From Symbiodinium microadriaticum (lineage: Eukaryota > Sar > Dinophyceae > Suessiales > Symbiodiniaceae): a stretch of DNA of 64,000 bases. How positions within the stretch are numbered: position 1 is the stretch's first letter; the number at the start of each line of letters is the position of its first letter. The notes beneath the pieces were generated by a model. It worked only from the letters and a program-made list of their open reading frames with translations, did not search any database and had not been told where the DNA came from. Below, one piece after another: positions 19,648-28,373 of this stretch. Where the stretch lies: NCBI GenBank assembly GCA_001939145.1, contig LSRX01000514.1:236922-300921 (forward strand), in the 5' to 3' direction. The translations under genes and the position numbers were made by a program.

Positions 19648-20353
19648 GTTTGGGTTTTGGGTTTAGGGTTTTGGGTGTAGTGGCCGATAGCCCCAGGCTC
19701 TAGACGCAAGGGTTTAGGGATTCGGGTCCCCAAAAATCCCATTCCTTACGAGGGTTTCATGGGTCTTGCAGTGCTTTAAAGAAAGAGATGATATGGGTTT
19801 CCTTCATAATGTTTTGAGAATGTACCCCGCCTGCTGAACTAATCTACACAACTCCTATCCCACACCCAGGAACCGAATTATTAGGTCCTGTGGACACTTC
19901 GGGTAAGGACGTATGGACCCATGTATGTCCTCCTTCGGGCCCAAAGACCATTCTGTAGTGAACAGCTCTTTCTGGCGATTTTTGGAGACATAGGGATATA
20001 ATTACGTTTTATATGGGTTGAGAATGTAAGGTTCAGGGTTCAGGATTTTTGAAGAGGGGGGTATGTTTTCGGTTGTTCCTTTGGGGCGGTTTTTGTGCAG
20101 CCTTGCCTTGAACCCTGAACAGCGGTTGTAGGGAGCTAGGGATCGAATTGTAGAGAGTTTAGGGTTTCGGGAGGGGGGTAGGGCGCCTCTGACTCTGAGA
20201 AGGCACAGCCTGTTTGGCTGTTTGAGAGTGGTTTCCTTCGTTGGTTTCGGGGTGGGCCTGAGTGTTTCCCCCTGAATTCAGGCTGCTTATCGTTAGCTCG
20301 CCAGTGAGTATAACCACCCTGAAGCCTACATCGGCGATTTAGCGGTTGAGCCC

Positions 20354-20455
20354 TCAGCCTGCGATGTGTAGGTCGGTTTGGATGCCGTGGAGGATGGCCA
20401 CAAAATGGAGGTGCACGAGGGACTTGTCATCTGAATATTCTTTGGGCTGGGTTGC
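20354..20455 (-). CDS. Putative terminal exon on the minus strand
   Basis: On the - strand an acceptor ATTCACAG (20456-20463) precedes 33 codons starting ATQPKEYSDDKSLVHLHFVA and continuing ILHGIQTDLHIAG, then TGA (20354-20356). Phase 0, strongly protein-like. It is the only good minus-strand exon in this part, so it implies a separate gene or a retroelement remnant; family not recognised. Confidence 0.5.
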   Translation of the reverse strand, partial: ATQPKEYSDDKSLVHLHFVAILHGIQTDLHIAG

Positions 20456-20780
20456 CTGTGAATGCTTGCATGCTTGCTAATGCAATTTACAACAGCCGTG
20501 TTCTTGGCGCATGTCCATGTATAAATCTGATAGCATGCGGTCCAGGCAGCGGCACATGGCACCAAGATGCAGCAATATAGGGGCCTTACTACTTGGAATT
20601 GGGTTTCTGGGTATATTTCACTAGCGAGAGCAGGGGGGCCCAAACAATACTAGTGGTAGTTATATAGTTATATAGGCTCCTTTAGTACATGTTACATGCT
20701 GTGGATGTGCGAGTTTCGCCAGCACAGCATCCTCCAAGGGTTCATTAAAGGCTTCCTTCACAGGGGTTTGAAAAAAGCAG

Positions 20781-20809
20781 CTGCTGTAGAAGTTACGTGT
20801 AATAAGACG
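20781..20809 (+). CDS. Putative exon 5' of a family B intron
   Basis: After AAAGCAG the frame reads AVEVTCNKT and stops at ACG|GTTGAC, the start of element B. Confidence 0.45.
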
Positions 20810-20887
20810 GTTGACGATATAAATCCTGCATTACCCCCATAGTTTAGGGTCCTTAAGGTAATGTAGAAATTATATCATCAACAGTAG
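20808..20887. mobile_element. Family B element acting as an intron
   Basis: GTTGACGATATAAATCCTGC ... AATTATATCATCAACAG. The proposed 81-bp intron is 20810-20890, ending AGTAGTAG. Confidence 0.65.
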
Positions 20888-20890
20888 TAG

Positions 20891-20959
20891 TCCCTGCGCT
20901 TCAATATAACCACAACGGCCCGGGTCGTTTGCCCCTACAGTCCCTCTATGGATTTTTAA
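20891..20959 (+). CDS. Putative terminal exon 3' of a family B intron
   Basis: Continues in phase from 20809 as SLRFNITTTARVVCPYSPSM, D, F and a TAA at 20957-20959. The sequons NKT (at the junction) and NIT would suit an extracellular protein. The acceptor TAGTAG|TCC is one step beyond the usual element end. Confidence 0.45.
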   Translation, partial: SLRFNITTTARVVCPYSPSMDF

Positions 20960-21085
20960 TACACCCCCACAGCAGTAGCAATAGCAGCATTAGCAATAGG
21001 GAGAACAAGTAGCCCCTCTATGGATTTCAATTCACCCCCATAGTAGTAATAGCAGTGTTAGTAATGGGGGTAGCAATGTTACGTA
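20960..21085. repeat. Two-copy GTAGCCCCTCTATGGATTT repeat
   Basis: CCCTCTATGGATTTTTAATA with trailing AGCAG/AGTAG runs at about 20939 and CCCTCTATGGATTTCAATTC at 21012, about 73 bp apart. Confidence 0.6.
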
Positions 21086-21094
21086 GTATCAATT

Positions 21095-21200
21095 CACTCT
21101 AAACCCTAAAACCCTAAAGCCCTAAAGCCGTAAAGCCCTAAAACCCTAAAGCCCTAACGCCCTAAACCCTAAAGCCCTAAAGCCCTAAAACCCCTAAACC
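21095..21200. repeat. CCCTAAA/CCCTAAAG array
   Basis: Tandem CCCTAAAG variants ending just before the 21222 island. Confidence 0.9.
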
Positions 21201-21221
21201 CCAAACGATCTCTAAGCCCAG

Positions 21222-21300
21222 AGCTTTTAAAGCGATCCAGCGCTGTGAGGTTGTGGTCACCTACAAGAGCGACGCTTTGCCGGCGGCTGGCACGCAAGAC
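21222..21300 (+). CDS. Putative coding exon
   Basis: After TAAGCCCAG the frame reads AFKAIQRCEVVVTYKSDALP then AAGTQD; donor GTTTTG at 21301. Flanked by CCCTAAA and TTTAGGG arrays. Confidence 0.5.
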
Positions 21301-21302
21301 GT

Positions 21303-21430
21303 TTTGGGCTTTAGAGGTTTATGGGCTTAGGTAGAGTTTAGGGGTTTAGAGGTTCAGGGTTTAGGGTTTAGGGGTTAGGGCTTCGGGGTTAGGGTTTAGG
21401 AGTTTGGGGGTTTTAGGGTTGAGGGGTTCA
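21303..21430. repeat. TTTAGGG array
   Basis: Degenerate TTTAGGG/TTTAGAGG units after the exon island. Confidence 0.85.
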
Positions 21431-21505
21431 TGGGAATCGGAAGCTGGATTCAAGGTCTGGGTCCTGGGTTGGCTGCAAGACGTCTCGGCCGGAATAGGCA
21501 CTGTT

Positions 21506-21598
21506 ACTCATAGGCCCCTAAGTAGTTCCTTGTTGTGGGTTATATTTAGAAGCCTGTAACGTAATCCCAAAAAGGAACGACTTAGGGGCCTATGGGTA
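21506..21598. mobile_element. Family C inverted-repeat element
   Basis: TACTCATAGGCCCCTAAGTA ... ACGACTTAGGGGCCTATGGG then TA. TA on both sides; it abuts the following exon. Confidence 0.8.
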
Positions 21599-21610
21599 GT
21601 GTATCACCAC

Positions 21611-21683
21611 GCCAGCAACAGCTCTCTCTCGGTCTTCAAAAAGATGCTGATAGCCGAGGGTGGAAACTTCGTCCATCGTTGCG
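21611..21683 (+). CDS. Putative coding exon next to element C
   Basis: Frame ASNSSLSVFKKMLIAEGGNF then VHR, donor GTTGCT at 21684. The frame extends back through VYHH to the element C edge, and on the far side as ALL after GGAATAG, so the element may have split one exon. Confidence 0.5.
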
Positions 21684-21816
21684 GTTGCTAAGCTATGCCC
21701 TAAACGCTACACCCTCAACCCACCTCCAAGTGTCCCAAACTCAAGAAGAAGGCCTTATGCCCAGGCTGTAAAGAAATCTTATCCCTAAGAGCAACAAGTC
21801 CCAAGACCCGTCGCAG

Positions 21817-21891
21817 GCACAGCTGTGGAATCAGCTGTCGCTGTTCGTCGGGCCATTCCAGCAGGCGTGCAGGGTTTTGAATCTACCTCTA
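21817..21891 (+). CDS. Putative exon 5' of a family D intron
   Basis: After CCGTCGCAG, 25 codons: AQLWNQLSLFVGPFQQACRV then LNLPL, ending at GTCTCC in the left arm of element D. Phase 0; function unknown. Confidence 0.6.
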
Positions 21892-21990
21892 GTCTCCATT
21901 GGAGTTCGTTTCTGGTTTCACCAGCTATATGTATTCAGAATCATATATTAAGGTAACCCCCAAAAGGAGCTACAATGGAGACGATAGCTA
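21884..21990. mobile_element. Family D element acting as an intron
   Basis: TA|CCTCTAGTCTCCATTGGAG ... GGAGCTACAATGGAGACGAT then AGC|TA. The proposed intron is 21892-21987 (96 bp), GTCTCC to GATAG, using splice sites inside the terminal repeats. Confidence 0.75.
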
Positions 21991-22020
21991 CATTTTTTCT
22001 ACAGTTTAGCGTCAGTTTAG
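21988..22020 (+). CDS. Putative exon 3' of a family D intron
   Basis: Continues in phase 0 as LHFFYSLAS, then either a GTTTAG donor at 22015 or V and a TAG stop at 22018-22020. Joining the flanks without the element (one TA) gives VLN-L-HFFYS, also in frame. Confidence 0.5.
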   Translation, partial: LHFFYSLASV

Positions 22021-22047
22021 CGTTTAGGATTCAGGGCCCTTTTCTAG

Positions 22048-22108
22048 GTCGCGCCTGGCATGGCCCCGGCGCCTAGTCGCTAGGAAGGCTGGAACCCTCC
22101 TTCTGCAA
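22048..22108 (+). CDS. Possible coding exon
   Basis: Frame SRLAWPRRLVARKAGTLLLQ between TTTTCTAG and a consensus GTGAGT donor at 22109. The gap to the preceding island is only about 30 bp, too short for an ordinary intron, so one of the two may be wrong. Confidence 0.4.
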
Positions 22109-22249
22109 GTGAGTGCGTGCGTGGGTGCGTGGGCGGGTTGGTAAGTTAAGTTGAGGATTCGGAGTTCCCTAAACCCTAAACCCTCTAAGTCTAGCCCTAA
22201 AGCCCTTAACCCTAAACCCTAAACTGCTGGGCTCTAAGATTCTCTTTCT

Positions 22250-22317
22250 AGGGCCCCGCTGGATGTTGCGTGCAGCGAGAATGGATGACCTGGCCGCTGA
22301 ACGAACCAAGTGCCCTC
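22250..22317 (+). CDS. Putative coding exon, strong splice sites
   Basis: After CTCTTTCTAG the frame reads PRWMLRAARMDDLAAERTKC then PL, ending at GTAAGG (22318). Helical composition; function unknown. CCCTAAA lies just upstream. Confidence 0.6.
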
Positions 22318-22546
22318 TGGTAAGGGTAAGGGAAACGATATGATGCAAATACCCCCGGCAAGGACTTACAGGGGAGATTTGCGATTTTATCGATTTGCTC
22401 GATCCAACAGGAGTGGAATGCCAACACAGTGGCAACGTAGAGACGTTGAGGTCTGATATTTAGCATTCACGGTTCACGGCTTTTCGTTTAGGGTTGTCCT
22501 TGCCTTTTCAGATCAGTCTTGTCTGAGATTCTGGTTGGCTTTGCAG

Positions 22547-22780
22547 GGTGTTGACAAGATTGGAGGAGATGTTTGCGGTTCATGTTTCACTGCTACACAC
22601 CAGGCTTCTTGTACGCTCAAGGATCTAAGCATGCCAGTGAAACAATCCGACACTCAACGCCGTTATTTCAGAACGATCAAAGAGGCTTTCAGGCTTGGAG
22701 CCCTCCATCAAATCCCAAACCCTGCGCCCGGCAACTGTAACCGGCCCCCACAGAAAGGAAAGACAGACAACACACGCACA
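22547..22780 (+). CDS. Possible coding segment
   Basis: After GCTTTGCAG the frame reads GVDKIGGDVCGSCFTATHQA and stays open for about 90 codons into CCCTAAA units. Ends are unresolved; the cysteine spacing suggests a secreted protein at most. Confidence 0.3.
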
Positions 22781-22848
22781 CACATCACGATAACCCTAAA
22801 CCCTAAAACCCTAAACCTTAAACCGTAAAGATTTGCATCCTTCTCCAG

Positions 22849-22902
22849 GTCACGGTCGCCTCTCCCCGCCCGGATTTGGAGATGCTTGACGTCGCGATGG
22901 GA
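22849..22902 (+). CDS. Putative 54-bp coding exon
   Basis: Eighteen codons, VTVASPRPDLEMLDVAMG, between TTCTCCAG and GTTGTC; phase 0. A TGA follows four codons later if the donor is not used. Confidence 0.45.
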
Positions 22903-22958
22903 GTTGTCATTTGAGTCATTTGCGTGTTCGTAGTAGCAAACATCTATCCACCCTACTC

Positions 22959-22960
<2 letters not shown>

Positions 22961-22996
<36 letters not shown>

Positions 22997-23110
22997 ACTG
23001 CTGTCGCTGCTACTACGACTACTGCTACAGCGACGACGACTACGACTATTGCTGCGACGACTACCACTACGACTACTGCGACCGCGGCTCTGACTACGTA
23101 CTGCGACTAC
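22961..23110. repeat. (CTG)n and degenerate CTACGA trinucleotides
   Basis: About 12 CTG units (22961-22995), then about 110 bp of CTA/CGA/CTG triplets. All frames are open because of the 3-bp period (poly-Leu, poly-Cys, poly-Ser), so it is not taken as coding. Confidence 0.9.
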
Positions 23111-23212
23111 CACAAGGACCCTTAAGCCCTAAACTCGAAACCCTGAACTTGGAACCCCGAAGCCCTAAACCCTGAACCCTCCAGGCCCAAACCTTTAGAT
23201 GAAAAGCAACCC

Positions 23213-23302
23213 GTAGGGCTCCAAGTATACAAATTGTGCCTACTTTGGGGTCTAAAGTCTGTAAATAGTACCTACTTTGGGCTATTTGGAGCCCCAGGGA
23301 AC
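23213..23302. mobile_element. Family H inverted-repeat element
   Basis: TAGGGCTCCAAGTATACAAA ... GGGCTATTTGGAGCCCCAGG, ending 26 bp before the 23329 exon. Confidence 0.75.
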
Positions 23303-23328
23303 GGCCAAGGACCGAGCCGCTCCAGCAG

Positions 23329-23392
23329 GTCTACCTCATGATGACGATCGTATCTGGTGCTGGCAAGGAGGGGAGATTTCTAGAGAAGGGTC
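23329..23392 (+). CDS. Putative coding exon
   Basis: After CTCCAGCAG the frame reads VYLMMTIVSGAGKEGRFLEK; possible donor GTGAGC at 23393. It resembles the start VYVSTVGETML of the 26100 island. Confidence 0.45.
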
Positions 23393-23640
23393 GTGAGCGA
23401 TGCGTACAGGGAATCAGGGTCTTGGGGTTCCGCGGTTTAGGCTTTAGGGTTTAGGGGTTGGGGTTTAGGGTTTAGGGTTGTTAGGATGTCTTATTCAGGA
23501 CTTGCTGACTTGGGCGCTGGCGCTGAAACTGTAGGACATATAGAGTCTGGCGATTCGCCTGCCCTGTAGGAAGCCCTGTACCCCAAACAAACCCCATGTA
23601 AGTCTTTCGGGCTTGGGGTATTTCAGCCTTAGCTGTTTTA

Positions 23641-23811
23641 AGATAATGGATGGGGGACTTCAGGTTTAGCTTTAGGATAATGGATGGGGGACTTCAGGTT
23701 TAGTTTTAGGATAATGGATGGGGGACTTCAGGTTTAGTTTTAGGATAATGGATGGGGGACTTCAGGTTTAGTTTTAGGATAGTGGGTGGGGGACTTCGGA
23801 TCTAGATTTAG
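23641..23811 (+). repeat. 34-bp tandem repeat, five units
   Basis: Unit ATAATGGATGGGGGACTTCA followed by GGTTTAGTTTTAGG; first units at 23643 and 23677, the last one diverged. Contains a GGGGGACTT core like family A arms. Confidence 0.9.
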
Positions 23812-24002
23812 GGCTTGGGGTTGGATGTCCCTGCTCGTGGGCTTCAAGGGCATTGGGTCATTGGGGTCCTTGGGGCACCAGGGTTTTGTGATCTTCTGTT
23901 CATGGTTCCTGGTCCATTGAGTGGTTTAGTGCGGATGCTGTTCTCGTTGAGCTGTGAAGTTTGATGGCCTCAGAAACCCGATGTATAGGTATCTGAGCCC
24001 CT

Positions 24003-24178
24003 GCTTGGAGGTTCGGGGTACTCGCAACCTATTTATACTGGCCTTACTTATAACCGAATATACACAGGTCTTTAGGTCTTTAACATAGGGGATTTATCGT
24101 TGGGTTATAGTTGGGATTCAAATACAGTTAGGATGAGGTTATAATAGATACCCCGGACTGCCAAGTATAAACCCCATA
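24003..24178. mobile_element. Divergent family A element
   Basis: CTTGGAGGTTCGGGGTACTC ... GATACCCCGGACTGCCAAG then TA; the arms are clearly related to family A but diverged. Confidence 0.55.
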
Positions 24179-24267
24179 AACCCCCCTTAAAAAAGACCCT
24201 ACAACCCCACAATAAAATCCTTGAACATTCCGGTTCGTCATATTACACCCTAAAGTATAGGGCTATT

Positions 24268-24360
24268 GACCCATAGGCCCCTAAGTAGTTCCTTTTTGGG
24301 ATTACCTTGCAGCATTCTAAACAAAAACCACCAAAAGGAACGACTTAGGGGCCGATGTGT
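24268..24360. mobile_element. Family C inverted-repeat element
   Basis: ACCCATAGGCCCCTAAGTAG ... ACGACTTAGGGGCCGATGTG; the right tip is mutated. Confidence 0.75.
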
Positions 24361-24399
24361 AATGCCCTAAACCCTAAACCTCAAACCGCCTCCGCGCAG

Positions 24400-24522
24400 G
24401 ACTTGCCACTTCAGCTGTCCATCGCTGGGGCGCAGGTCGGCGTTGCCTCGGCACAGATCTCCTTCGCGCCCCCGTTTGCGACTCGACTTGGGAGTTCGGG
24501 CTTTGTCAGAGGCCGCAGAAGG
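24400..24522 (+). CDS. Putative 123-bp coding exon
   Basis: Forty-one codons in phase 0: DLPLQLSIAGAQVGVASAQI then SFAPPFATRLGSSGFVRGRR, between CTCCGCGCAG and GTGGGA (24523). An alternating hydrophobic pattern suggests beta strands. CCCTAAA upstream. Family unknown. Confidence 0.55.
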
Positions 24523-24612
24523 GTGGGATCAAGATAGACCCTAAACCCTAAGCGCTATTAAGTGTGATGTTCACCCTGATGTCAGTGTGAGCTTATATGA
24601 TATATGTGGCAG

Positions 24613-24641
24613 GTGCTGGACCCGTCATGCGGAGAAAGGGC
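24613..24641 (+). CDS. Possible short exon
   Basis: After TGTGGCAG the frame reads VLDPSCGER, donor GTTACA; without splicing it remains open to a TAG inside the following minisatellite. Confidence 0.3.
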
Positions 24642-24654
24642 CGTTACACTTCGA

Positions 24655-24932
24655 AACAAAAACTCAACAAAAACTTAGCAACAACTTAGCACACACTCAA
24701 CAACACTTAACAAGATCTTAACAACAACATAACAAGCAACTTAACAAACAAACTAACAGAACTTAACACACGCCAAGCAACACCTTAGCAACAACTTAAC
24801 AAAACAACTTAACAAACAATTTAGCAATACTTAGCAAGAGCTGAACAAAAGCTTAACACCAACTTAACAGAATTTAACAAAACTTAACAACAACTTAACA
24901 AAAGCTTGACAACAACTTTAACAGAAACTTAA
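24655..24932 (+). repeat. A-rich minisatellite (CAACTTAACA-like)
   Basis: About 280 bp of 9-12-bp variants of AACAACTTAACA, strongly strand-biased (almost no G). Unique in this window. Confidence 0.9.
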
Positions 24933-25014
24933 GTTGAAATCTGGGATTACCCCACCTACCGTCGTTCCAGCTTTGGAACCCTTGTGAGCTTGTAGCATGG
25001 GTCGCGCTGGGTTC

Positions 25015-25160
25015 CGGGTTTAGGGTTTGGGGTTTAGGGTTTTAGGGCTTATAGGGGGTTTAGGGTTTAGGGGTCTGGTTTAGGGTTTAGGGGTTTGGTT
25101 TAGGGCTTAGGGGTTTAGGGTTTAGGGGTTTAGGCTTAGGGGTTTTGGGTTTGGGGCTTC
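25015..25160. repeat. TTTAGGG array
   Basis: Degenerate TTTAGGGG units with single-base variants. Confidence 0.9.
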
Positions 25161-25638
25161 AGACATGTAGGGTGGAGGGTTTCGGGGTCGAAGACGGCCT
25201 GGCTTTGCAGCGGTTAGGTGTCTGCCATGCAAAAAAAGTTTGCTAGGGCTTAGGGTTGTTTTGCACGCTGAGTGTGACTGTATGTCCTAAAACCACAGAT
25301 TTGGAAATCATGCGCCCTTTGCCCTATACTCTAAGCCTCTATAACGCAATTCCCTGAGCCCAAGCACATAAACCATTTGTTTGGAAGTCGGGGCTCACCA
25401 CACCCACGAGCTCGCGATCCGACCTGGTGTGTTTGCTGCTCTTTTGCTCACGCGTTCCTTTCTGTTTTTTGTATACCTTCAGGGTTTATGAGCTCAAGTT
25501 CCCTTAAGGTTGCCTTTTTCGTTCAGGTAGGCCGCGGCATTGCGCAATCATAGTTTTGAACAGGTCTGATTAGTTGGAAATAGCGTCCCTTGTAGTCGTT
25601 GTTAACATGTAAGGCCCATATACAAAACCGACACTCAG

Positions 25639-25728
25639 GTCACTTGCCTTTCCGCTGTTGGCTATGGCCAGTGCACCACTGAAGAGCGGGAGCAAGAGCA
25701 GGACCGGATTAAACGGGGGCCTCAAAAG
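25639..25728 (+). CDS. Putative 90-bp coding exon
   Basis: Thirty codons in phase 0: VTCLSAVGYGQCTTEEREQE then QDRIKRGPQK, from GACACTCAG to GTGGGA (25729). Two cysteines followed by a charged helix. The opposite strand is also open for 101 codons but lacks splice support. Function unknown. Confidence 0.6.
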
Positions 25729-25934
25729 GTGGGATGAAGGACGGGCATGTGTTTGGGTGACTTTTCTGAGTACCAAAGCATTGCAAAAATCCGGTCTCGG
25801 ACTGTTACATAGATGACAGGAGTTGTCCCCCTTCTCGTTCATCAACAACTGCACGGGAACATCACCCAACACCACCCCATTCTAACTACAAAAGTTCGGA
25901 TACCAGGCAGAGTCGGCTAGAGCTTGTATAGTTC

Positions 25935-26070
25935 CCCTAAACCCTAAACCTTATATAAACCCTAAACCCTTATAAATTAACCCTAAACCCTAAACCCGTA
26001 TAAATAAACCCTAAACCCTTATAAACTAGCCCTAAACCCTAAACCCTTATAAATAAACCCTAAACCAGTT
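25935..26070. repeat. CCCTAAACC-TTATAAA higher-order array
   Basis: CCCTAAACCC units separated by TTATAAAT spacers in a regular pattern of about 30 bp. Confidence 0.85.
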
Positions 26071-26099
26071 CATGGGACTTCATGGCCCGGTGATCGCAG

Positions 26100-26170
26100 G
26101 TCTACGTCAGCACCGTTGGCGAAACGATGCTCTATGCGAAGGGTGTCCTGTCCCTCTTTAGGGGTGCCAA
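26100..26170 (+). CDS. Putative coding exon
   Basis: After TGATCGCAG the frame reads VYVSTVGETMLYAKGVLSLF then RGA; the donor is GTTTAGGG at 26171. CCCTAAA precedes, TTTAGGG follows. Confidence 0.5.
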
Positions 26171-26279
26171 GTTTAGGGTTTAGGGTTTAGGGCTTGTGCG
26201 GGGAGTAGTGAGACATAGGACGCAAGTGCTATAAACCCAGCACTTTGAATCCCAAACTTTCAGTTCCAAACCGTCACCA

Positions 26280-26586
26280 CCACAGCCTAAACCCTAAACC
26301 CTAATCATGAAACCCCAAGCCCTACAGCTTACGATAATTACCCTTAAACCCCCAAACCCTAAACTCTCAATCCCTAAACCCGAAACCTCTAGACCCTATA
26401 AACCCGAAACCCTATTAACCCTAAACCATAAACCCTGAGCCCCTAAACCTTAAACCCTAAACCCTAAACCCCTAAACAATAAACCCCTACACCTTAAACC
26501 CCCTAAACCCCTAAACCCTGAACCCCTAAACCCTAAACCCCTACACCTTAAACCCTAAAGCCCTAAACCTTAAACTCCTTAAGCAG
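26280..26586. repeat. CCCTAAA array
   Basis: About 300 bp of degenerate CCCTAAAC/CCCCTAAAC ending at the AAGCAG acceptor of the next island. Confidence 0.9.
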
Positions 26587-26676
26587 GAGACCCCCTCAGC
26601 CTCGCCCTCGAATCACGCCGAGGTGGCTTCGGGGGCCATGAGAGCCTTGCAAGCCCAGGCCTCTCCGAATTTTTTC
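26587..26676 (+). CDS. Putative coding exon
   Basis: Frame ETPSASPSNHAEVASGAMRA then LQAQASPNFF and TAA at 26677, or an internal GTGGCT donor. CCCTAAA array before, TTTAGGG array after. Confidence 0.5.
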
Positions 26677-26679
26677 TAA

Positions 26680-26995
26680 GGCTTAGGGTTCAGGCTCTGG
26701 GTGAAGGGATTGGGGTTTAGGGATTGGGGTTTGGGGTTTAGGGGTTTAGGGTATAGGGCTTTGGGGTTTAGGTTTTTTTGGGGGTTAGGGTTTAGGGGTT
26801 GAGGGTTCTGGGGCTTCGGGGTGTAGGGCTTAGGGGCTTAGGGTTTAAGGCTTTATGGTTTCAGGGTGGTTTTCGGGTTTGGGGCTTCATTGTTTTAGGA
26901 GTGTTTTCGGGTTTAGGGCTTTATGATAGGAGTGTCTTCGGTTTTCGAAGTTTCGAATTCGGAGTTCGGGGTCAAGGCTTGGGGTTTAGGGTGGT
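26680..26995. repeat. TTTAGGG-like array, degenerate
   Basis: GGGTTTAGG/GGGTTTGGG variants; open frames here are repeats of Gly-Phe/Val-Leu-Gly and are not taken as protein. Confidence 0.85.
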
Positions 26996-27059
26996 TTAGA
27001 ACATTACGGCCCTGTCGGCATTGCATATGTGCATGCTGTATGTATGTGCCTACACACAC

Positions 27060-27076
27060 AGATATAGATATAGATA

Positions 27077-27112
<36 letters not shown>

Positions 27113-27268
27113 GATAATTCTGTTCCATTGATTAATAAGGTCCCCACATCTCCTCTCTCTCCCTCTCTCTCTCTCTCTGTCTCTGTCTGTCTGTCTGTCT
27201 GTCTGCCTGTCTGCCTGCCTGCCTGCCTGTCTGTCTGTTTGTCTGTCTGTCGGTCTCTCTCTCTCTCT
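27060..27268. repeat. GATA/TA and CT/CTGT/CTGC microsatellites
   Basis: A TA-rich run at 27060-27112 and a compound CT, CTGT, CTGC tract at 27151-27268. Confidence 0.95.
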
Positions 27269-27354
27269 CGTTTAGGGGTTAGGGCCTGTGGGCATGAGTT
27301 CCAGCAGGGTTTCAGACTCTGAGTTCGTACTCAGCTTTATTCGATCTTCTGCAG

Positions 27355-27420
27355 GCATGCTACGACTTTCAGTGACGCAGGGGGGCAACACGACGGAGCT
27401 GTGCGAGGACGGCTTGCTGA
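27355..27420 (+). CDS. Putative exon, possible GA donor
   Basis: After TTCTGCAG the frame reads MLRLSVTQGGNTTELCEDGL then L, followed by GAGATAAG; a non-canonical GA donor (known in dinoflagellates) would avoid the TAA. It contains an N-glycosylation sequon NTT. Confidence 0.5.
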
Positions 27421-27522
27421 GATAAGTCTATAGATGTGAGAAACTCTTCAGAATAAGTGTGTAGGGACCACCTATGCTTCTTCTGGAGTGGGATTGGGAA
27501 ACGACAACTAGCTACTTGCCAG

Positions 27523-27546
27523 ATAGAAAACCTGCGTACTCGTGCA
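27523..27546 (+). CDS. Possible 24-bp micro-exon
   Basis: IENLRTRA between TTGCCAG and a full-consensus GTAAGT. A cysteine-bearing frame across the same region (SCSKCGFNYTPTCTQPG) is the alternative. Confidence 0.3.
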
Positions 27547-27916
27547 GTAAGTGCGGCTTCAACTATACTCCGACCTGTACCCAGCCAGGAGCCTTCGATG
27601 TTCGATCCGGGCACTGGGCCTTGAGTGTAAGCGTTTTAATTTTAGGCTCGATTGTTCTCAAAAAGTTGAAAACTTCGAGTCTTCGTCGTTGTTACTGTTC
27701 TCATTATTATTCCTATTATTATTGTTATGATTACTATTATTGTTAATAGTATTATTCTCATTATTGTGTACGTCGGGCTTTCTCCCAGAAATCTAGGTTG
27801 GAGCTCCCGACCCTAAATTTGAAGGTTCTAGTTTAACGTTTGACACCAGTAAACTGTCGACCGCACAGCCTTAAGGGTTTTGTGATCAGGGTTTAGGCCT
27901 GCTTAGTGGAAAACAG

Positions 27917-27970
27917 GCTGCCTGGATGCTATGCGAAGTCGTGCTGGTGAAGCTTCTGGAACGCTGCCGA
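27917..27970 (+). CDS. Putative 54-bp coding exon
   Basis: Eighteen codons, AAWMLCEVVLVKLLERCR, between GAAAACAG and GTACCC; phase 0. The frame stays open for many codons if a later donor is used. Amphipathic helix; function unknown. Confidence 0.5.
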
Positions 27971-28124
27971 GTACCCGAAGGGACGAAACAACTCACACAT
28001 TGGTCCCGAAATACCCAGCTCCGAACCGCAACCTCAATATCGGCTTTAAGCTACGTCAGTTAGAACTCAATGCTTGTAAGCCCTAAGCCCCAAAACCCCT
28101 ACACCCTGGACCCTTTCTTCGCAG

Positions 28125-28158
28125 CCTTGACAGATACCTCTGCCGCAAAGCTCAAACT
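28125..28158 (+). CDS. Possible short exon
   Basis: After CTTCGCAG the frame reads LTDTSAAKLK with a GTAACA donor (28159). CCCTAAA upstream. Confidence 0.4.
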
Positions 28159-28373
28159 GTAACAGCCCCCCGGTTGTGGGTGTTGGGGCTGAATGAAAGT
28201 TCAGAGCTTGGCTTCACAGTGTCCGTTTGGGGTAGGTGGTGTAGAGTTGAACCCCCGCAGCTGTTCTTTTATGTCCAGCGTCTTTGGAGCCCCAACATCC
28301 CTATGATATATGAGTCCTTAGACACTTACCCTAAACCCTAAACCCCACAAGCCCTAACCCTTAAGGGTGCGCT

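Noticed and set aside
22911..23175. Poly-Leu, poly-Cys and poly-Ser frames over the CTG tract
   Set aside because: All frames are open because of the triplet period; no non-repeat coding sequence supports any of them.
26799..26999. A 66-codon frame of Gly-Phe-Arg-Val-Leu-Gly repeats
   Set aside because: Translated degenerate TTTAGGG units; the same pattern appears wherever these arrays occur (for example 5576-5779, 33295-33537).
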